Positions 8,389 to 17,870 of a stretch of DNA of 54,741 nt are shown piece by piece. Under the pieces are notes generated by a model. That model saw only the letters and a list, made by a program, of their open reading frames with translations. It had not been told where the DNA came from and ran no database searches. Every line of letters begins with the position of its first letter. Position 1 is the first letter of the stretch. A program made the position numbers and the translations under genes. The stretch lies in contig DATAIT010000006.1 in assembly GCA_036262515.1 (NCBI GenBank), positions 1-54,741 of the forward strand, written 5' to 3'. The DNA comes from Acidimicrobiales bacterium (lineage in GTDB: Bacteria; Actinomycetota; Acidimicrobiia; Acidimicrobiales; GCA-2861595).

Positions 8389-9041
8389 TTGGCTCTCGTG
8401 TCGTGCTTGGTGACGATGTCGAAGCCGTCGATGCGCCAGCTGCCCCGGTCGGGCACCAGCACGACCTCCCCTGCCCGCACGACGTCGACCGCGCCGTCGC
8501 CGGACGAGACCGTGTGGACCATGTCGATCTGGGCCGTGACGAGAACGACCTCGCCACCCGGGGCGGTGAGCGCCGTCAGCCGGGCGTTGGCCCGCTCCTG
8601 GTGGACGTCGCCGGACAGCGGAGTCCCCTCCTCGACGAGGGCGGCCCGCTCGGTGCCCGGAGTCGCCACCTTCGCCAGCGCCGGCTCGGTGAACACGGCG
8701 TCGAGCCCCGAGGCCGGCTTCCCGGTCCGCAGCGGAGCGACGATGGCGTCGGCCAGCCAGGCGTCGAGGCTGGTGCTGACGGCGGCGGTCACATCGGTAG
8801 GGAAGTCGGGTGCCTTCGTCGCCATCGGCTCGACGGCGGCGGTAGTGACGGCGAAGGCGAAGCCGCCTGGCGCCGTCGACGCACTCGCAGCACCGTCGCC
8901 GCCGCCCGCCCTCTCGGGGGCGCCGTCGTCGCTCGAGCACCCGCCGGCGACCGCCAGCACCAGGACGACGAGCGTGCAGGCCAGCGACCGCCGAGAAAAA
9001 CTCCGCGCTTGCGCGTCATGGGAAGCGCCGCCCCACGTCAA
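8385..9041 (-). CDS. Predicted lipoprotein of unknown function
   Basis: An Arg-rich N-terminus leads into a hydrophobic segment ending in a lipobox (LAVAGGC) about 34 residues from the chosen TTG start, so the mature protein should be a membrane-anchored lipoprotein. An Asp/Gly/Ala-rich linker and a soluble domain of about 170 residues follow; I do not recognise the domain. Its tail (VVLVPDRGSWRIDGFDIVTKHD) resembles the end of small Mce-associated or NTF2-like domains, but this is weak. The start is uncertain. A GTG at 9179 overlaps the leuS stop as GTGA but would put 80 residues before the lipid cysteine. The stop overlaps the LCP start (GTGA), so the two are translationally coupled. Confidence 0.7.
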   Translation of the reverse strand: MTWGGASHDAQARSFSRRSLACTLVVLVLAVAGGCSSDDGAPERAGGGDGAASASTAPGGFAFAVTTAAVEPMATKAPDFPTDVTAAVSTSLDAWLADAIVAPLRTGKPASGLDAVFTEPALAKVATPGTERAALVEEGTPLSGDVHQERANARLTALTAPGGEVVLVTAQIDMVHTVSSGDGAVDVVRAGEVVLVPDRGSWRIDGFDIVTKHDTRAK

Positions 9042-9175
9042 TCTCAGGCGGGGCCACTCCGGCCGCTCGATCCGCCGGCGGCGACGCGCCGCCCCCCGGA
9101 TGCGGCCACTCGGTGTGGTCCGCTCGACCGCCGACCCGTTCGTCGCCGTTGGAGGGTGCGGGTGGAGGCGCAGGG

Positions 9176-11593
9176 TCACACCACCACGTTGACGAGCCGT
9201 GGCGGGCGGACGATGACCTTCCTGGGCGGGCGCCCCGCCAGGTGCTCCCGGACCCGCTCGGAGCCAAGGGCGAGGGCTTCCGCCGTTGCCGCGTCGAGAT
9301 CGGGGGTCACCTCGATCCGGTCGCGGACCTTGCCGTTCACCTGCACGACCAGCGTCAGCGACTCCTGACGCACCAGGTCGGGATCGGCCACCGGCCAGGG
9401 CTCCGTGTGGACGAGGCCGCCCCGGCGGCGCTCCCACAGCTCGGCTGCGATGTGGGGTGTCATGGGCGCCAGCAGCTTCAGCATGGTGTCGACGGCGAAG
9501 TCGGTCGCGCCGTCGCGGTACACGAGGTTCGTGAACTCCATGAGGGCGGCCACGGCCGTGTTGTAGGACCAGCGCTCGTAGTCGTCACTCACCTTGGCGA
9601 TCAGCCGGTGGGCGGCCCGGTCGACCTTTTCGGCGTTCGCCGCCGGCCCGGGAGCGTCGCCCAGGGCTAGCCGCCAGACCCGCTTCAGGAAGCGGTTGCA
9701 TCCCTCGATCAGCTCGTCGGTCTGCTCGGTCCAGTCGACGTCGTCGGCCGGCGGCCCCACGAACAGGTGGTACAGGCGCAGCGAGTCGGCGCCCACCGAG
9801 TCCAGGTACTGGGCGGGCGCGACCAGGTTCCCCTTGGACTTCGACATCTTGGTGCCGCCCATGCGGATCATGCCCTGGGTGAACAGCCGCTTGAACGGCT
9901 CCCGGACGCCGGCCGGCCCGATGCCGAGGTCGGCCAGCGCCTTGGTGTAGAAGCGGGCGTACATCAGGTGGAGGATGGCGTGCTCGATGCCGCCGATGTA
10001 CTGGTCGACCGGCATCCACCGCTCGGCGGCCTCCTTGTCGACCGGCGAATCGGCGGTCCACGGGTCGCAGAAGCGCAGGAAGTACCAGGACGAGTCGACG
10101 AAGGTATCCATGGTGTCGGTCTCCCGCTCGGCCGGCCCGCCGCAGGTGGGGCAGGTGGTGCGGCGGAACCCCTCGTGGGCCTTGAGCGGCGACTCCCCCG
10201 TGGAAAGCATCTGCACGTCGTCTGGCGCCAGCACGGGCAGTTGGTCGTCTGGGACGGACACGATGCCGTCGGTCGGGCAGTAGACGACGGGGATGGGGCA
10301 ACCCCAGAACCGCTGGCGGGACACCAGCCAGTCGCGCAGGCGGAAGTTCACCCTGCGTTCCCCCAGGCCCTGCTCCTCCAGCCAGTCGATGGCCTTCGCC
10401 TTGGCCGTGGCCACATCGGTCAGCCCGTTGAGCCACTCGCTGTTGATGACGGGCCCGTCGCCGGTGTAGGCCTCGCCCTCCCAGCCGTCGGGGGGCTGCA
10501 CGGTGCGGATCTTGGGGAGGCCGTAGGCCTCGGCGAAGTCCCAGTCCCGCTGGTCCTCGCCGGGCACGGCCATGATCGCCCCCGTGCCGTACCCCATCAG
10601 CACGTAGTCGGCCAGGTACACCGGCACCGGCTGCCCGTTGAACGGGTTGACCACCGACGAGCCGGTGAAGACGCCCCGCTTCTCGGCCGGGCCCTCCGTC
10701 GACAGTCGGTCGATCTCCGACTCCTTCGAGACCCGCTCCCGGAACTCGTCCACCTCGGAGCGCTGTGCGGGAGTGGTCAGCTCGTCCACCAGAGGGTGCT
10801 CGGGCGCCAGCACCGCGTACGTCATGCCGAAGCTGGTGTCGGGCCGGGTGGTGAAGACGCGCACCTTCACGTCGGGCCGGCGGTCGACGCGAAGGTCGAA
10901 CTCGGCGCCCTCGGAGCGGCCGATCCAATTGCGCTGCATGGTCTTCACCCGCTCCGGCCAGTCGAGGTCGGCCAGCCCCTCCAGCAGCTCGTCGGCGTAC
11001 CTGGTGATGGCGAAGAACCACTGCTCCAGGTTCCGCTTGGTGACGACGTCGCCGGAGCGCTCGCACGTGCCGTCGGGCAGGACCTGCTCGTTGGCCAGCA
11101 CCGTGTTGCAGCCCGGGCACCAGTTCACCGGCGCGTTCGCCCGGTAGGCCAGGCCGGCGGCCAGGAACCGGTTGAAGATCACCTGGTTCCAGCGGATGTA
11201 CTCGGGATCGTGGCTGCGCACCTCCCGCCGCCAGTCGTACATGGCGCCGAGCCGCAGCATGCTCGCCTTCAGCTCGCCGATCCGGGCATCGGTGAAGGGG
11301 CGGGGATGGCTGTTCGCCTTGATGGCGGCGTTCTCGGCCGGGAGGCCGAAACTGTCGAAGCCCATGGGCGAGAGCACGGCGTGGCCCTGCATGGTCCGGT
11401 GGCGGACGATGAGGTCACCGAAGGTGTAGTTGCGCACGTGTCCCTGGTGGGCCGGTCCGCTCGGATAGGGGTACATCGACAGCACGTACCAGGCCGGGCG
11501 AGGGTCGTCGTTGTCGACCTCGTAGGTGCGGTCGGCGGCCCATCGTGCCTGCCACTTCGCCTCGACCGCCTGCGGGTCGTACGCCTCTGCCAT
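9176..11593 (-). CDS. leuS: Leucyl-tRNA synthetase
   Basis: Product of 805 residues from the ATG at 11593; an ATG ten codons upstream (11623) is also possible. It charges tRNA-Leu with leucine in the cytosol. The class I signatures are clear: the HIGH-type motif HQGH within [15 protein letters not shown], and KMSKS within [13 protein letters not shown]. The zinc and editing insertions are present (CPGCNTVLA near residue 155, [20 protein letters not shown] in the CP1 editing domain). The C-terminal anticodon-binding and tail regions are complete, and the length is normal for a bacterial LeuRS. It is divergent from the tRNA-Ala gene. No strong Shine-Dalgarno sequence is seen. Confidence 0.97.
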   Translation of the reverse strand: MAEAYDPQAVEAKWQARWAADRTYEVDNDDPRPAWYVLSMYPYPSGPAHQGHVRNYTFGDLIVRHRTMQGHAVLSPMGFDSFGLPAENAAIKANSHPRPFTDARIGELKASMLRLGAMYDWRREVRSHDPEYIRWNQVIFNRFLAAGLAYRANAPVNWCPGCNTVLANEQVLPDGTCERSGDVVTKRNLEQWFFAITRYADELLEGLADLDWPERVKTMQRNWIGRSEGAEFDLRVDRRPDVKVRVFTTRPDTSFGMTYAVLAPEHPLVDELTTPAQRSEVDEFRERVSKESEIDRLSTEGPAEKRGVFTGSSVVNPFNGQPVPVYLADYVLMGYGTGAIMAVPGEDQRDWDFAEAYGLPKIRTVQPPDGWEGEAYTGDGPVINSEWLNGLTDVATAKAKAIDWLEEQGLGERRVNFRLRDWLVSRQRFWGCPIPVVYCPTDGIVSVPDDQLPVLAPDDVQMLSTGESPLKAHEGFRRTTCPTCGGPAERETDTMDTFVDSSWYFLRFCDPWTADSPVDKEAAERWMPVDQYIGGIEHAILHLMYARFYTKALADLGIGPAGVREPFKRLFTQGMIRMGGTKMSKSKGNLVAPAQYLDSVGADSLRLYHLFVGPPADDVDWTEQTDELIEGCNRFLKRVWRLALGDAPGPAANAEKVDRAAHRLIAKVSDDYERWSYNTAVAALMEFTNLVYRDGATDFAVDTMLKLLAPMTPHIAAELWERRRGGLVHTEPWPVADPDLVRQESLTLVVQVNGKVRDRIEVTPDLDAATAEALALGSERVREHLAGRPPRKVIVRPPRLVNVVV

Positions 11594-11711
11594 TGTGAGG
11601 ATGGTAGCGGCGGCGGCCGTCACGGGGCCGGTACCGGGGGGAACGTGTGTTCGCTTTGCCGGCGAAACGAGAATGTGGCTCGGGGCGCTCCTGCTAGGGT
11701 GCGCGCTGTTC

Positions 11712-11785
11712 GGGCCTGTAGCTCAGCCTGGTAGAGCGCCTGCATGGCATGCAGGAAGTCCGGGGTTCAAGTCCCCGCAGGTCCA
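11712..11785 (+). tRNA. tRNA-Ala (anticodon GGC)
   Basis: A full cloverleaf can be drawn. The acceptor stem GGGCCTG pairs with CAGGTCC (one G-T pair). The D arm is AGCTCAGCCTGGTAGAGC. The anticodon stem CCTGC/GCAGG closes the seven-base loop ATGGCAT with anticodon GGC, and the T arm is CGGGGTTCAAGTCCCCG. The discriminator base is A and CCA is not encoded (CCC follows). It reads GCC, a favoured alanine codon in this high-GC genome. Confidence 0.95.
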
Positions 11786-11887
11786 CCCCCGAACCCGCTG
11801 GTCAGGACCTCTTCCCTTCCCCCCGACGGAGCGGCCACGGCCCTGGGGGAACACGTGCTCCGGCTCCGGGGCCCCGCACGCCAAGAG

Positions 11888-12271
11888 CTACGACGTCGCT
11901 GCGCTCGGCTCCTCTTCCCACGCCACACGGGGGGCGTCGGACCACAAGCGCTCGAGGTCGTAGTAGCGGCGGACCTCGTCGAGGAACACGTGCACCACGA
12001 AGTCGCCGTAGTCCAGGAGCACCCAGCGGGCGTCGTCGAGGCCCTCGGTGCGCAGGGGCTTGGGCCCGCACTCCGCAGCCACACGCGCCTCGACCTCCTC
12101 GGCGATGGTGCGGACCTGGCGAGGGTTGGTACCGCTCGTGATCACGAACGCGTCGGTGATGGCCAGGATCTGGCCGACCTCCAGGATCACGGGGTCGTCC
12201 CCCTTCTTGGCCGCGGCCGCCCGTGCGGCCACCACCGCCTGCTGCCGGATGTCGTCTGAGCTGCTCTTCAC
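11888..12271 (-). CDS. rsfS: Ribosome silencing factor RsfS
   Basis: Product of 127 residues from a GTG overlapping the stop of the LCP-like gene (GTGA). RsfS binds ribosomal protein uL14 and blocks joining of the 30S and 50S subunits when nutrients are low. Family features are visible: the ITDAFVITSGTNPRQVRTI block, the GLDDARWVLLDYGDFVVHVF block and the RRYYDLERLWSDAP segment. Length is typical. It is the last gene of the nadD - LCP-like - rsfS unit; nadD-rsfS linkage is common in bacteria. Confidence 0.95.
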   Translation of the reverse strand: MKSSSDDIRQQAVVAARAAAAKKGDDPVILEVGQILAITDAFVITSGTNPRQVRTIAEEVEARVAAECGPKPLRTEGLDDARWVLLDYGDFVVHVFLDEVRRYYDLERLWSDAPRVAWEEEPSAATS

Positions 12272-13497
12272 GCAGTGCCGAAGTCCTTTCCGACGATGAT
12301 CGTCACGTCTACAACGTCGAGCGGGTTGCGGCTGAACACGAGGGTCCCGACGCCGAGGGCATCCCGCACCTGCTTCGCCTTCGCCGCGTTGGCCCGGTCG
12401 TAGTACACGACCTCGGTGCGGGCGTGGTCGAATGTCCCCGCATTTCCGGTCAGGCGGACGTCGAACCCGGCGCCCAACCTGTTGCGGACCGCCTCCGCCA
12501 ACCCAACGGCCCCCGTGCCGTTGAGGATCTGCACACGCGGTCTGGCCGTCGTGACGGCGGCAGGGAATGCGTCGGTCACCATCTCGGCCAGCTCGGCATC
12601 GCGGACCCGGTACAGCTCCCCTTCGGCGGCGCCGGTGCCGAACGCCTCGACCGGGAGGACGCGCGTCCGCACGTCGCCGGCGACGAGGGCGTCGAACGCC
12701 TTGGCCAGGGCGGGCGGCTGGGTCGGAGCGGTGTCGGGCCGGGCGCGCACGGCCGCGATCCACGCTTCGAGGAACTTCTGGTGCCGGGCCAGGCGGACCA
12801 GATCGTTCGAGCGTCCCTTCACGGTGAGGAACCGGCTGGCGTCCTGCGGCTGGACCGTCACCGGTCCGGCCGCGTAGAGCACCTCGACGCGTCCTGTCGC
12901 GTCCACCTGCTCCACCCGCTCGGGAACGTCGACCGTGAGGGGGCCGACCGGTCCGAGGAGCCCGCTCAGGCCGTTGTCGTCGAGCACGACGGCGGCGCCC
13001 ATGGGAACGCCGAGGAGGTTCTCCACCGTGGCCTGCAGCCGTGATTCCCCTCCGAGCTCGAGCGACCGGGAGATCGGCTCGAGCCCGAGCGAGACGACCT
13101 CGGTGAGGGTGCCCGGCGGGATGAGCAGGATCGTCCCACCCTTGGTCGCCGCCGGGGACAGGACGAACAGTGAGGTGGCACGGCCCGACGCGTCGCGCTG
13201 GGCCACGAGCACGGGCGGGACGGCGACTGCGGGGCGCGCCGCCGGGACGTCGGAGCCGTCGCCGTCGTGGCCGCCGCCACCCGAGCCGACCAGGACGGCC
13301 ACCAGGCCAACGACGACCGCCACCGCGCCGGCGACGCCGAGGTAGCGGATCCGCCGTTGCCGGCGACGCTGCCGGCGCAGCTGTGCCCGGCTCCCACCCC
13401 GTCTGGTCGACGGCATGGAGATGCGGCCGTACGACGAGGGATCATCGGGATCGACCGGTCCGGCCGGGTCGGCCGTGTCGGTGCTGCTCTCGGTCAT
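12268..13497 (-). CDS. Membrane protein with LCP-like domain and C-terminal LytR_C domain
   Basis: Product of 409 residues. A cytoplasmic Arg-rich N-terminus (about 30-50) precedes one transmembrane helix (about 52-72). The middle region (about 100-280) resembles a divergent LCP fold (SLFVLSPAATKGGTILLIPPGTLTEV) but lacks the usual Arg-rich catalytic segments. The C-terminal 85 residues form a LytR_C domain (VQILNGTGAVGLAEAVRNRL ending in VDVTIIVGKDF). It is likely an extracytoplasmic, wall-associated protein with doubtful ligase activity. It sits 3 bp after nadD and overlaps rsfS, in one operon. The LytR_C call is strong; the LCP-like call is moderate. Confidence 0.82.
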   Translation of the reverse strand: MTESSTDTADPAGPVDPDDPSSYGRISMPSTRRGGSRAQLRRQRRRQRRIRYLGVAGAVAVVVGLVAVLVGSGGGGHDGDGSDVPAARPAVAVPPVLVAQRDASGRATSLFVLSPAATKGGTILLIPPGTLTEVVSLGLEPISRSLELGGESRLQATVENLLGVPMGAAVVLDDNGLSGLLGPVGPLTVDVPERVEQVDATGRVEVLYAAGPVTVQPQDASRFLTVKGRSNDLVRLARHQKFLEAWIAAVRARPDTAPTQPPALAKAFDALVAGDVRTRVLPVEAFGTGAAEGELYRVRDAELAEMVTDAFPAAVTTARPRVQILNGTGAVGLAEAVRNRLGAGFDVRLTGNAGTFDHARTEVVYYDRANAAKAKQVRDALGVGTLVFSRNPLDVVDVTIIVGKDFGTA

Positions 13498-13500
13498 CCT

Positions 13501-14085
13501 TCACCCAGGGTACAGACCGAGGCGGCGGATCTGTCGCACGGCGGCGGGGGGTACGAGCGCGTCGATGGGCCGGCCGGTGGCGACGCGCGCCCGCAGGTCA
13601 CTGCTCGACACGTCGATTGAGGGGACGACGACGGTGAGCGCCCGCCACGGCGGTGGTGGCAGGAGCGGCTCGGCGCCCGGCCGGTTCACCACGACGAGGG
13701 TGACTGCGGCCATGACCTCGTCGACCCGCTCCCAGGTCGGCAGATCGGGAACGATGTCGGAGCCGACCACGAGGAAGAGCTCGGCACCCGGATGCATGCC
13801 CGCCAGTTCGGCCACGGTGTCGGCGGTGTACGACGGGCCGCCGCGGTCGATCTCCAGGCGGCTGGCCTCCACCCCGTCGATGCCTTCCGCTCCGGCCCGC
13901 ACCACGACGAGACGCTGCTCCGCCGGGGTGACCCTCCGCGTGCCCACCTTCTGCCACGGCACATTGGCCACCATCAACAGGACGCGCTCGAGATGGAGCG
14001 ACGCCCGTACCTCGGCGGCGGCGGCAAGGTGGCCGACGTGGATGGGATCGAAGGTGCCCCCCAGGATGCCGATGCGAGCTGGCAC
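13501..14085 (-). CDS. nadD: Nicotinate-nucleotide adenylyltransferase
   Basis: Product of 194 residues. It transfers AMP from ATP to nicotinate mononucleotide, giving deamido-NAD in NAD biosynthesis. The nucleotidyltransferase signature GGTFDPIHVGHL lies near the N-terminus (residues 9-20) with the (H/T)xGH motif. The C-terminal SSSDLRARVATGRP matches the second ATP-binding motif. Length is typical. It is the first gene of a three-gene leftward unit with the LCP-like protein and rsfS, with a 123-bp divergent spacer to the hydrolase gene. Confidence 0.95.
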   Translation of the reverse strand: MPARIGILGGTFDPIHVGHLAAAAEVRASLHLERVLLMVANVPWQKVGTRRVTPAEQRLVVVRAGAEGIDGVEASRLEIDRGGPSYTADTVAELAGMHPGAELFLVVGSDIVPDLPTWERVDEVMAAVTLVVVNRPGAEPLLPPPPWRALTVVVPSIDVSSSDLRARVATGRPIDALVPPAAVRQIRRLGLYPG

Positions 14086-14208
14086 TCAGCGTCCTCGGGC
14101 GGATCTCGGAGGTGCAGGGCGCAGCGCTGTGGCAGGTGGAGGGGCGGTTCCCGGTTGTGGCACGGGCGGAGCGTACGGAGTGCGCCGGCAGGGGTACCGT
14201 CGCAGGCC

Positions 14209-15378
14209 GTGCCCGACGCCCCCCTGCCCGACGGCGTCGACGGTTGGTGCCACCCGCGGTTCGCGGCCGTGGCTGCGGTCCTCGGCCGCCAGCTGGAGAG
14301 CGGCGTCCACCACGGCGTGGCCGCCGCCGTGCGCCATCGGGGCCAGCCGGTGGTCGACCTCTGGGGCGGCGCCTTCGCCGAGGACACCCTGGCGGTGTCG
14401 TTCTCCACGACCAAGGGGCCGGTCGCCGCCTGCCTCCACATGGTCCTGGAACGCGCCGGTGTGCCATACGACACACCGGTGGCCGACGTCTGGCCGGAGT
14501 TCGCCCAGGCCGGCAAGGCCGGCGTCACCATCCGTCAGGTGCTGTGCCACGAGGCGGGCATCCCGCAGATCCGCGGCGAGATCGCCGATGTGTGGGCCAT
14601 GGCCGACTGGGACGCCATGGTGGCGACGGTCGAGGCTCTCCCGCCGTTGTGGGAACCGGGGACGGCCAACGGCTACCACGCCCTGACGTGGGGCTGGCTG
14701 GCCGGTGAGCTCCTGCGCCGGATCGACGGGCGGCCGCCGGCGACCTTCCTGGCCGAGGAAGTGGCCGGTCCCCTCGGCCTCGACGGGTGCTTCCTCGGGA
14801 CCCCCGCCACCGAGGTCGGCCGGCTGGCACCGGTGGCCTGGAACCCCATCTACCTCGACATGCCGCCGCTCGAGCAACTCCTCCCGGCCGACTCCCTCAC
14901 CCTGCGGGCCGTGGCGCCGGCCGGCGACATCGTCGAGTTCGTGAACAGCGAGGTGGGCCGGTCGTCGTGCGTCCCCGCCATCTCTGGAGCCTTCACGGCC
15001 CGTTCGCTCGCCTCGGTGTACGCACTCCTGGAACGCGGCGGCGCGCTCGGCGGCGACCGTCTGCTCTCTCCCGAGACCGTGGCGGCGGCCACGACCGTCC
15101 AGAACGACCGACCCGACCTGGTGCTGTTCGTGCCGGTGCACTGGCGGCTCGGTTTCATGGGCGTCGGCCTGGGCGGTGGCCTGGGCGGTGCCGGCGGCGA
15201 CCGGGCGACGTCGGCCGCCTTCGGCCACGCCGGGCTCGGCGGTTCCGTGGCCATGGCCGACCCCCGCACGGAGCTGGCCGTGGCGGTCACCCTCGACCGC
15301 CTCGAGCTCGACCTCGTGGGCGACGACCGAGCGGGCGCCGTGATCCAGGCAGCCATGGGTGCGGCCGACGCGGCCTAG
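14209..15378 (+). CDS. Serine hydrolase of the class C beta-lactamase / esterase family
   Basis: Product of 389 residues from the GTG at 14209. The fold is that of class C beta-lactamases and EstB-type esterases. The nucleophile motif is S66-T-T-K69 (SxxK), the general base region is Y156 within NGYHALTWG, and a late HAG motif occurs in FGHAGLGGS, replacing KTG. There is no signal peptide, so the enzyme is probably cytosolic and more likely an esterase than an antibiotic resistance enzyme. The substrate is unknown. An upstream in-frame extension overlaps nadD and was rejected. It appears to be a single-gene unit. Confidence 0.87.
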   Translation: MPDAPLPDGVDGWCHPRFAAVAAVLGRQLESGVHHGVAAAVRHRGQPVVDLWGGAFAEDTLAVSFSTTKGPVAACLHMVLERAGVPYDTPVADVWPEFAQAGKAGVTIRQVLCHEAGIPQIRGEIADVWAMADWDAMVATVEALPPLWEPGTANGYHALTWGWLAGELLRRIDGRPPATFLAEEVAGPLGLDGCFLGTPATEVGRLAPVAWNPIYLDMPPLEQLLPADSLTLRAVAPAGDIVEFVNSEVGRSSCVPAISGAFTARSLASVYALLERGGALGGDRLLSPETVAAATTVQNDRPDLVLFVPVHWRLGFMGVGLGGGLGGAGGDRATSAAFGHAGLGGSVAMADPRTELAVAVTLDRLELDLVGDDRAGAVIQAAMGAADAA

Positions 15379-15476
15379 GGCCGGACGGTCGAGCGACGCC
15401 GACGGCCGTCCCGTCAGGTCTTCTCCCGCCAGCTCTTCCCCTCCACCCGCCACGACGGGCGACCGGCCCTCCTCGG

Positions 15477-16415
15477 TCACTGGCCGGCGAGGCGGGCGAC
15501 GACCGGCGCGAACGCCTCGCACGAGTCGCCCGGCACGCCCCAGTAGCTGAACCCGAACTCCTCGCGCCGGCGCTCGAGGCTGGCGCAGATCTCGTCGACG
15601 CTGCCGACGAGCGCCACGGGGACCTCGAGCGCCTGGTCCGGCGTTATCCCGAACCCGGGCGCCATGGCGTCGGCCGTCGCCCGGCGATCGGCGCCCACCA
15701 GGCAGAACGAGGTGTTGCAGTGGAGCTCGAGCTGCTCGAAGCGGTCGCCCGCCTCCTCGCGCACCCATGCCACGCGCTCCTTGAAGCGATCGGCCACGGC
15801 CGAGCGGGCCGCGTCGGGACCCACCCAACCGGCGGTGAGGCTCATGTTGAACCCGACGATGTCGGCCTCGCGGGCGGCGAGGCCCAGGACCCGCCTGCCC
15901 CCGCCGGCGATCATGATGGGTGGGCGGGGCGACTGCACCGGACGGGGCCGGTTGGTGGCCTGGCGCAGGCGGTAATGGCGGCCGTCGAAGTCGGCTCGCC
16001 CCTCGGCCCACATGGCCTTCACCACGCCCACGCCCTCCTCCAGACGGTCGACCCGGGTGCCCGGGGGGTCGTAGGCGATCCCCAGCTCGTCGTAGTCGGA
16101 CTTCATCCACCCTGCGCCCATGCCGAGCTCGACACGGCCCTCGGAGACGATGTCGAGCGTGGCCATCTCCTTGGCCAGCACGGCCGGGTGCCGGTAGTCG
16201 TTGTCGAAGACCAGCGAGCCGATCCGGATCGTGCTGGTGGCGGTCGCCGCGGCGGTGAGACCGACCAGCGGACCCCACTGGTGGTCGAAGTGGTCGGGCA
16301 TCCACAGCGCGGCGTACCCGAGGTCCTCGGCCGCCCTCGCCCGGTCGCGCCACGTGCGGGCGTCCGGCGCCGAGGCCAGCTGCACCCCGAAGCGGAACGG
16401 TCGACGCAACATCAC
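15477..16415 (-). CDS. Luciferase-like monooxygenase family oxidoreductase (probably F420-dependent)
   Basis: Product of 312 residues with the TIM-barrel luciferase-like fold. Typical segments are FRFGVQLASAPDARTWRD at the N-terminus, DLGYAALWMPDHFDHQWGPL, the EMATLDIVSEGRVELGMGAGW block and PRPPIMIAGGGRRVLGLAA. Many actinobacterial members (TIGR03621-type) are predicted to use coenzyme F420, but the sequence alone does not exclude FMN. The substrate is unknown. It is divergent from the DAHP synthase gene across a 90-bp spacer that must hold both promoters. Confidence 0.88.
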   Translation of the reverse strand: MMLRRPFRFGVQLASAPDARTWRDRARAAEDLGYAALWMPDHFDHQWGPLVGLTAAATATSTIRIGSLVFDNDYRHPAVLAKEMATLDIVSEGRVELGMGAGWMKSDYDELGIAYDPPGTRVDRLEEGVGVVKAMWAEGRADFDGRHYRLRQATNRPRPVQSPRPPIMIAGGGRRVLGLAAREADIVGFNMSLTAGWVGPDAARSAVADRFKERVAWVREEAGDRFEQLELHCNTSFCLVGADRRATADAMAPGFGITPDQALEVPVALVGSVDEICASLERRREEFGFSYWGVPGDSCEAFAPVVARLAGQ

Positions 16416-16505
16416 CAGACCCTATGGCCGTCGCCGCCCGCCGGCGTGGCGGTCCGCCGGGCTCGCAGCCTCGCCCGATCGGCGGGGTCGCCGTAGGCTG
16501 GGGGC

Positions 16506-17846
16506 GTGGAAGCTCGGGCCTGGACGCCCACCAGCTGGCGGGAACGGCCTGCATCCCAGCAGCCGGACTGGCCCGACGAGGCGGCGCTGGAGCGCGCCCT
16601 CAAGCAGCTGACCGGCATGCCGCCGCTCGTGTTCGCGGGCGAGGCCCGCCAGCTCACCGCCTCGCTGGCCGACGCCGCCGAGGGCCGGGCATTCCTGCTG
16701 CAGGCGGGTGACTGCGCCGAGTCCTTCGGCGACTTCTCGGCCGACGCCATCAGGGACAAGCTCAAGGTCATCCTCCAGATGGCCATCGTCCTCACCTACG
16801 GGGCCGGTGTCCCGGTGGTCAAGGTCGGCCGGATCGCCGGGCAGTTCGCCAAGCCGCGATCGTCGCCCACCGAGCTGGTCGGCGACGTGGAGCTGCCGTC
16901 CTTCCGGGGCCACATCGTCAACGGCGACGCGCCCGATGCGGAGTCGCGGGTGGCGGACCCGAACCGGCTCATCGGGGCGTACCACCAGTCGGCGGCCACC
17001 CTCAACCTGGTGCGGGCGTTCACCAAGGGCGGCTTCGCCGATCTGAACAAGGTCCACGTGTGGAACCAGCAGTTCGTCGCCACCAGCGCCGGAGGGCGCC
17101 GCTACGAGGCGATCGCCTCGGAGATCGACCGGGCCATCCGGTTCATGCAGGCCTGCGGCATCATCGTCAAGTCCGAGGCGCGCCTGCGCGAGGTCGACTT
17201 CTACACGTCGCACGAGGCACTCCTCCTGGGGTACGAGGAGGCCCTGACCCGTCTCGACTCGCTGAGCGGCGACTGGTACGACTGCTCGGCCCACATGCTG
17301 TGGGTCGGCGACCGCACCCGGGATGTCGACGGTGCCCACGTCGAGTTCCTGGCCGGCGTGCGCAATCCCATCGGGTGCAAGATCGGCCCCACCGCCACCG
17401 CCGAGGACGTGGTCGCCCTGTGCGACCGTCTCGACCCCGACCGGGTAGCAGGCCGGCTGACGCTGATCTCCCGAATGGGAGTCAAGCGCGTCGCCGACGC
17501 CCTCCCGCCGTTGCTGCGCGCCGTGGGCGACGCCGGGCACCCCGTCCTCTGGGCGTGCGACCCCATGCACGGCAACACCTTCGTGAGCGCCGGGGGCCGC
17601 AAGACCCGCCACTTCGACGACGTGATGGCCGAGATCGAGCTGTTCTTCGCCACCTGCCGGGCCGAGAGCACATGGCCCGGAGGTGTCCACGTCGAGCTCA
17701 CCGGAGACGACGTCACGGAGTGCCTCGGCGGCGCCGAGGACGTCTCCGATCTCGAGCTGCGCTACACCAGCGCCTGCGACCCCCGGCTGAACGGCCGCCA
17801 GTCGCTCGATCTCGCCTTTCGGGTGGCCGAGCTCCTCCGCAGCTGA
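16506..17846 (+). CDS. aroG: Class II 3-deoxy-7-phosphoheptulonate (DAHP) synthase
   Basis: Product of 446 residues from a GTG start. It condenses phosphoenolpyruvate with erythrose 4-phosphate, the first step of the shikimate pathway. Class II signatures are clear: WTPTSWRERPASQQPDWPD at the N-terminus, LLQAGDCAESF with the metal-binding cysteine, KVGRIAGQFAKPRS, HMLWVGDRTR and CDPMHGNTF. Length matches the plant/actinobacterial type II enzyme. It stands alone, and other aro genes are not nearby. It converges on the phosphatase gene with only a 24-bp gap. A small inverted repeat at 17853-17868 could serve as a shared terminator, but it is weak. Confidence 0.96.
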   Translation: MEARAWTPTSWRERPASQQPDWPDEAALERALKQLTGMPPLVFAGEARQLTASLADAAEGRAFLLQAGDCAESFGDFSADAIRDKLKVILQMAIVLTYGAGVPVVKVGRIAGQFAKPRSSPTELVGDVELPSFRGHIVNGDAPDAESRVADPNRLIGAYHQSAATLNLVRAFTKGGFADLNKVHVWNQQFVATSAGGRRYEAIASEIDRAIRFMQACGIIVKSEARLREVDFYTSHEALLLGYEEALTRLDSLSGDWYDCSAHMLWVGDRTRDVDGAHVEFLAGVRNPIGCKIGPTATAEDVVALCDRLDPDRVAGRLTLISRMGVKRVADALPPLLRAVGDAGHPVLWACDPMHGNTFVSAGGRKTRHFDDVMAEIELFFATCRAESTWPGGVHVELTGDDVTECLGGAEDVSDLELRYTSACDPRLNGRQSLDLAFRVAELLRS

Positions 17847-17870
17847 GCCGGCGCCCGACGAGGCGGGCCG

